From Candidatus Eremiobacteraceae bacterium (GTDB lineage Bacteria > Vulcanimicrobiota > Vulcanimicrobiia > Eremiobacterales > Eremiobacteraceae): DNA of 64,000 bases. The translations under genes were made by a program, and so were the position numbers. The DNA lies in contig DATGJI010000049.1 in NCBI GenBank assembly GCA_035295225.1, positions 28,782-92,781 of the forward strand, written 5' to 3'. Shown one piece after another: positions 62,901 through 64,000 of this stretch. Each line of letters begins with the position of its first letter. Position 1 is the stretch's first letter. The notes under the pieces are model-generated. The model saw only the letters and a list, made by a program, of their open reading frames with translations. It was not told where the DNA came from and searched no databases.

Positions 62901-63267
62901 TCTCGGCCGCACCGACTTCGTGCAAGTCAAACCCGAAGACAAGGACGTCGACGAGACGCATCACGAGGACCGCGCTCTCTCGGAGTTCGAGACCATGGTC
63001 GCGGAGCAACAGGCCGCCGAGGATACGCCGCAGGCTGCCGCACCGAAACGCCCGACCACAGCCGCGCGCTCGATTGGAACGCAGCCAACGGTCGCCAATA
63101 TGGATCCGACCGTCGCCGCTCGCATGAATGCGCTTCGCTCTCGTGAGGCGCAGCTCGCCTCGATGATGGGTGACGCTCCGGTGTGCGACGGCTGCGGTTC
63201 TCTCACGCGGCGCAATGGTGCGTGTTACGTCTGCGACTCATGCGGCCGCAGCATGGGTTGCTCATAG
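56908..63267 (+). CDS. nrdJ: adenosylcobalamin-dependent (class II) ribonucleotide reductase with three inteins
   Basis: A 2119-codon frame encoding NrdJ, which reduces ribonucleotides to deoxyribonucleotides with coenzyme B12. Exteins are residues 1-170, 421-629, 1002-1012 and 1385-2119, about 1125 residues after splicing, normal for long NrdJ. The joined exteins restore HPQPHA+CFIQSVEDDLV, KASNP+CSEYMFLDDTA+CNLASINLM, the family's catalytic core. Further motifs are ATCIAPTGTIGLLMDCD and IALYRDGSKLSQPL. The C-terminal tail has zinc-type cysteines (VCDGCGSLTRRNGACYVCDS). By family knowledge the first and third cysteines are the redox pair and the middle one (NPC) carries the thiyl radical. 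All three come directly after an intein. GAGG precedes the ATG by about nine bases. No second RNR is in the window. Confidence 0.97.
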   Translation: MKIQRRFTRLGTDPLDTISWEKRESVIREPDGTVVFEMRDIEVPASWSQVATDILAQKYFRKAGVSQPDGSLGRETSARQVVRRLAGCWTDWGRRYKYFDSDEDAAAFDAEMTHMLIHQMAAPNSPQWFNTGLAYAYGITGPAQGHYFVDPDTKELTRAKDSYTHPQPHACLPYRAFVTTPDGPIPIGTIVTKNLVGLPVYDRDGITNVTAVKHNGVKDVYRVRLANGNSVEATADHLVLCAHDHKGAQSWRRVEELAPGMRLIQRTDTSIDAATESMAEGEAALAGWLQGDGFVGQYERGSNRSLTVEAMSINEDEHAFVDGLLDQVFAGVHSHSRHVESESSNLDIRRKRLYGEKLRNYVEKSEKRAKLAQALLVPGRRVAQLRDEIIVGIDFVGTEDVYDIETASHNFLTNNVVVHNCFIQSVEDDLVNENGIMDLWVREARLFKYGSGTGTNFSNLRAEGEKLAGGGSSSGLMSFLKVGDRAAGAIKSGGTTRRAAKMVILDMDHPDIEKFINWKVQEEKKVAALMAAGYDSSYEGEAYQTVSGQNSNNSVRVSDKFIDAVRNDGSWDLLWRKDRSVARTVRARDLWDQIGRAAWACADPGVQYDDIINSWHTSPKGGKIKASNPCVTGDTLVATADGLKRIDSLVGKSAFVIGSDSKPHFVNRIFPTGTKPIFRLRTKAGFELRLTADHKVLTVNRGDVAADQLVPGDKVRLNGSGFGNVELPQDVALGIGVAVGDGYLGHSVIAGHARENIALVMAAQEAPILERVASAVNEQKRLLKPLGSVGRNSDVSVTSYSAGTSRLAFASAPVVELFKRYAVLGEGSDRKRFTPAVHELTEASVKLILRGLFTADGTVANYGEKSQYVSLDSSSCELLKQVQVLLLSFGIKSKLYSGRRAGKFESELPDGKGGAKVYPTKEMHSLRISRSSRVGFEHAIGFDPDSAKAAALGALNCDVDTYADPMTDVIESLDPLGEESVYDLTESDTNHFVANGIVVHNCSEYMFLDDTACFAPETRISTPNGLRKVADLYDSQQAGERVLITTELHSEDDHRRIAAHRPAIVTKVGKRAVYRMTLKDGREIRATADHKFLTNAGEWKRVDELKPGQDRVQIRLTGDAVSYSSSPLEVKRWQMLGWLTGDGVFNKDTVALVFGPTELDTALEMTDEFNVLKAEAATGTDGSIQPIRQSIVSTQYNGVMQTSASQSSLVQHLERRYGFRQGLATTKDVPSSIHDVASDLKVAYLQGLFSADGTMLENPSGSESQVMLASSSPQLMRSVQLLLSDIGITSRVTWHHPEGRKNPQGQLHVYNQAARRFLTLVGFTCSTEKDALAQHLLSRPFSAAKKNPRAPKVVDIVPDGEEVVYDITEPVTHSVIAEGLIAHNCNLASINLMTFFDTEKNTLDVEGYRHAIRLWTIALEISVLMAQFPGEEIARKSYEYRTLGLGYANLGTMLMVAGIPYDSSRALAISGAISAILTGESYATSAEMAGELGPFARYAENADDMLRVMRNHRRAAYNAPASEYEELSVVPMGIEPALCPPYLLAAARESWDKALELGEQNGYRNAQATCIAPTGTIGLLMDCDTTGIEPDFALVKFKKLAGGGYFKIINQSIPVALRNFGYTQAQIDDIVRYAKGSGTLYGSPYINAETLRARGFTDEDIAAIERTLPTVFEIAFGFNQWSLGEATLQRLGFSADQYNAADFDLLRSLGFTREEIDAANNYICGTMTIEGAPHLKEEHYSAFDCANKCGKIGRRFIQHMGHVRMMAAAQPFISGAISKTINMPNEATVQDIQEAYLRSWDLGLKSIALYRDGSKLSQPLSTKGSDKTSETAEDRQIALSKEFEERIAAARLSAADELRPDEILAAAQRILANTDNTDFKRKVAQVLERNRLPAKRRGWTQKAKIAGHTVFLRTGEYGDGTLGEIFVDMHKEGASFRSLMNCFAIAVSIGLQYGVPLEDLVEKFTFTRFEPNGFVDHPNVKSCTSVIDYIFRVLGMEYLGRTDFVQVKPEDKDVDETHHEDRALSEFETMVAEQQAAEDTPQAAAPKRPTTAARSIGTQPTVANMDPTVAARMNALRSREAQLASMMGDAPVCDGCGSLTRRNGACYVCDSCGRSMGCS
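57418..58167 (+). mobile_element. intein 1 of NrdJ (250 residues, reduced endonuclease)
   Basis: Residues 171-420 of the NrdJ frame. It starts CLPYRAFVTTPDGPIPIGTI (block A, Cys1), has block B SVEATADHLVL with the T..H motif, and ends VYDIETASHNFLTNNVVVHN (blocks F and G, terminal His-Asn), followed by Cys+1. It has one LAGLIDADG-type motif (LAGWLQGDGF, residues 285-294) but no second one. Only about 90 residues lie between it and block F. The homing endonuclease is therefore probably truncated and inactive while splicing residues are intact. Insertion is between Ala170 and the first catalytic cysteine. Confidence 0.93.
58795..59910 (+). mobile_element. intein 2 of NrdJ (372 residues, LAGLIDADG endonuclease)
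   Basis: Residues 630-1001. Block A is CVTGDTLVATADGLKRIDSL, block B FELRLTADHKVLT, and the end is VYDLTESDTNHFVANGIVVH followed by Asn, then Cys+1. Two LAGLIDADG-type helices are present, LGIGVAVGDGYLG (733-745) and LILRGLFTADGTV (847-859), each with the catalytic acidic residue. The homing endonuclease may be active. The insertion lies between the Pro and Cys of NPC, directly before the thiyl-radical cysteine. Confidence 0.95.
59944..61059 (+). mobile_element. intein 3 of NrdJ (372 residues, LAGLIDADG endonuclease)
   Basis: Residues 1013-1384. Block A is CFAPETRISTPNGLRKVADL, block B GREIRATADHKFLT, and the end is VYDITEPVTHSVIAEGLIAH followed by Asn, then Cys+1 of CNLASINLM. LAGLIDADG-type motifs are MLGWLTGDGVF (1135-1145) and AYLQGLFSADGTM (1243-1255). 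It is separated from intein 2 by only 11 extein residues and sits directly before the third catalytic cysteine. It has the same length as intein 2 but different sequence. Confidence 0.95.
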
Positions 63268-63276
63268 AAGCCCCGG

Positions 63277-63489
63277 ATGTTTAGAAGCGCGCGATCCAAG
63301 GGGTTGTCGGCCGTCCGCCGACAGCCCCTTGTGCTTCCGGACGGACCTGTCTTCGAGGCAATGCCCGAGGCTCGGAATCGTCGGCAGCAGATCGGCGACA
63401 TGCTCACAATAGTCGCGGACAAAGTGGGCGAACCGCCGGAATCATCCGGCGCCGGCGCGAAACGGCGCCATATGGCGAATCTCAGATGA
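63277..63489 (+). CDS. small hypothetical protein downstream of nrdJ
   Basis: A 70-codon frame ending ADKVGEPPESSGAGAKRRHM, then ANLR. Its stop overlaps the next gene's ATG (ATGA), which suggests it is translated. The ATG at 63277 lies before the hairpin at 63298-63330, so a later start is more likely, such as GTG near 63331 or the ATG in FEAMPEARNRRQQIG at about 63361. No family is recognised. Confidence 0.4.
   Translation: MFRSARSKGLSAVRRQPLVLPDGPVFEAMPEARNRRQQIGDMLTIVADKVGEPPESSGAGAKRRHMANLR
63298..63330. terminator. hairpin after nrdJ
   Basis: Inverted repeat with arms AAGGGGTTGTCGG / CCGACAGCCCCTT (12 of 13 pairs, the odd one a G-U wobble) and a 7-base loop, 31 bp after the nrdJ stop. 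It is not followed by a U-tract, so it may be an inefficient terminator or an mRNA-protecting stem. Confidence 0.5.
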
Positions 63490-64000
63490 GCGAGCTCACC
63501 CGACACGTTTCGCCCGTCCAAGGTGCGCAAGGCCTTGCATGGGACGGCGCGGCGATGTGGTTGACGAGCGCCGCGAATGGCCGGTTGTATGCGATTGATC
63601 CGCAGACCTGGAGTATCCAGCGAGAGTTTGTTCCGCCGTCGGACTCATTGGGCATCACGTATACCGGTTCGGGCTTTCGGCTGATCCTGGCGCCGGCGAT
63701 CGACGAACCGGATCTGGAGCGCGATCATCGTTACGTCTATAAATTTTCGCCCGACGCGGGATTTGCCGAGTGTTTCGTATGTCCGGATAACTCCGGATCG
63801 TTTTTGGCCTATGCAAACGAAACGCTGTATCTCTCGCAAGCCTGGGATAAGAAACTCATCGAACTCGACAACCACGGTGCCGCGGTGCGCGAGGTGCGAT
63901 TGGAGCGCCGCCCGGTTGGTATGACGATCCTCGACGGTGCGTTCTACCTCGTGACCGTTGACAATGACTGGGTCGACGGACGCTTCGATCGCCTTGGCAT
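63486..64000 (+). CDS. beta-propeller-like protein, N-terminal part (cut by window edge)
   Basis: An open frame starts at the ATG overlapping the preceding stop and runs off the right edge. The 171 visible residues read MSELTRHVSPVQGAQGLAWD, GAAMWLTSAANGRLYAIDPQ, later NETLYLSQAWDKKLIELDNH and RPVGMTILDGAFYLVTVDND. The repeated blocks of about 40 residues with GLAWDG..MWLT and L..LD patterns suggest an SMP-30/NHL-type propeller. No signal peptide is seen. Substrate and role are unknown. Confidence 0.75.
   Translation, partial: MSELTRHVSPVQGAQGLAWDGAAMWLTSAANGRLYAIDPQTWSIQREFVPPSDSLGITYTGSGFRLILAPAIDEPDLERDHRYVYKFSPDAGFAECFVCPDNSGSFLAYANETLYLSQAWDKKLIELDNHGAAVREVRLERRPVGMTILDGAFYLVTVDNDWVDGRFDRLG

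Noticed and set aside
56908..63267. nrdJ as a misassembly or pseudogene because of its 2119 codons
   Set aside because: The frame is uninterrupted, the extra segments have complete intein splicing blocks, and the joined exteins read as a normal NrdJ.

Overview
The window looks like a chromosomal segment of a G+C-rich bacterium with a Gram-negative type envelope: it encodes a TonB-dependent outer-membrane receptor, an RseP-type site-2 protease, several lipobox or Sec/Tat signal peptides and a NodI/NodJ-type exporter. The mix (DXP isoprenoid pathway, short ProS with a C-terminal zinc site, CsrA/FlgM, many APC permeases, carboxypeptidase-regulatory-domain TonB receptor, B12-dependent ribonucleotide reductase) would fit an uncultured lineage such as Eremiobacterota (WPS-2). 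That placement is an inference from gene content only. I saw no prophage, insertion sequence, CRISPR array, tRNA or rRNA.

Region 1 (1-12.6 kb, all minus strand) is one long, tightly packed operon read from a clear promoter near 12.6 kb: rpsB, tsf, pyrH, frr, cdsA, dxr, rseP, ispG, a GT39-like membrane glycosyltransferase, proS, a polysaccharide deacetylase, an M16 peptidase and a cut-off membrane protein. It joins translation, nucleotide supply, lipid/isoprenoid synthesis and envelope maintenance. uppS, often found between frr and cdsA, is absent.

Region 2 (12.6-22.6 kb) has an ExeA/GspA-like ATPase with an unknown partner, a compact flgM-csrA pair, a TlpA-like thioredoxin overlapping an acyl-CoA synthetase, a NodI/NodJ-type ABC exporter, a 44-codon ORF coupled to a possible ATP-grasp protein, a class V aminotransferase and a CAP-domain secreted protein.

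Region 3 (22.6-32.7 kb) covers an oligopeptide-type binding lipoprotein, 3-hydroxyacyl-CoA dehydrogenase/SCP2/enoyl-CoA hydratase (plus strand), and a minus-strand leuC-leuD-leuB-ridA-thiolase-RDD operon.

Region 4 (32.8-52.6 kb) is dominated by amine/amino-acid use. A PucR regulator separates a minus-strand set (TonB receptor, Tat-exported flavin amine oxidase, APC permease, then cinA, subtilase, second APC permease) from a plus-strand set (GabT-like aminotransferase, PatA/YgjG-like putrescine aminotransferase, two aldehyde dehydrogenases, APC permease). Together these would take putrescine or related amines through 4-aminobutanal, GABA and succinic semialdehyde to succinate.

Region 5 (52.6-64 kb) starts with a six-copy tandem array of a 36-bp palindrome-bearing repeat, then glyoxalase, a small secreted protein, a two-gene glutamine-dependent NAD+ synthetase and a TauE/SafE permease. 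It ends with the standout gene: a 2119-codon adenosylcobalamin-dependent ribonucleotide reductase (nrdJ) carrying three inteins. Each intein sits immediately before one of the enzyme's three catalytic cysteines, so each catalytic cysteine doubles as the +1 splicing nucleophile. A strong promoter with palindromes lies upstream of nrdJ, and a cut-off beta-propeller-like gene closes the window.
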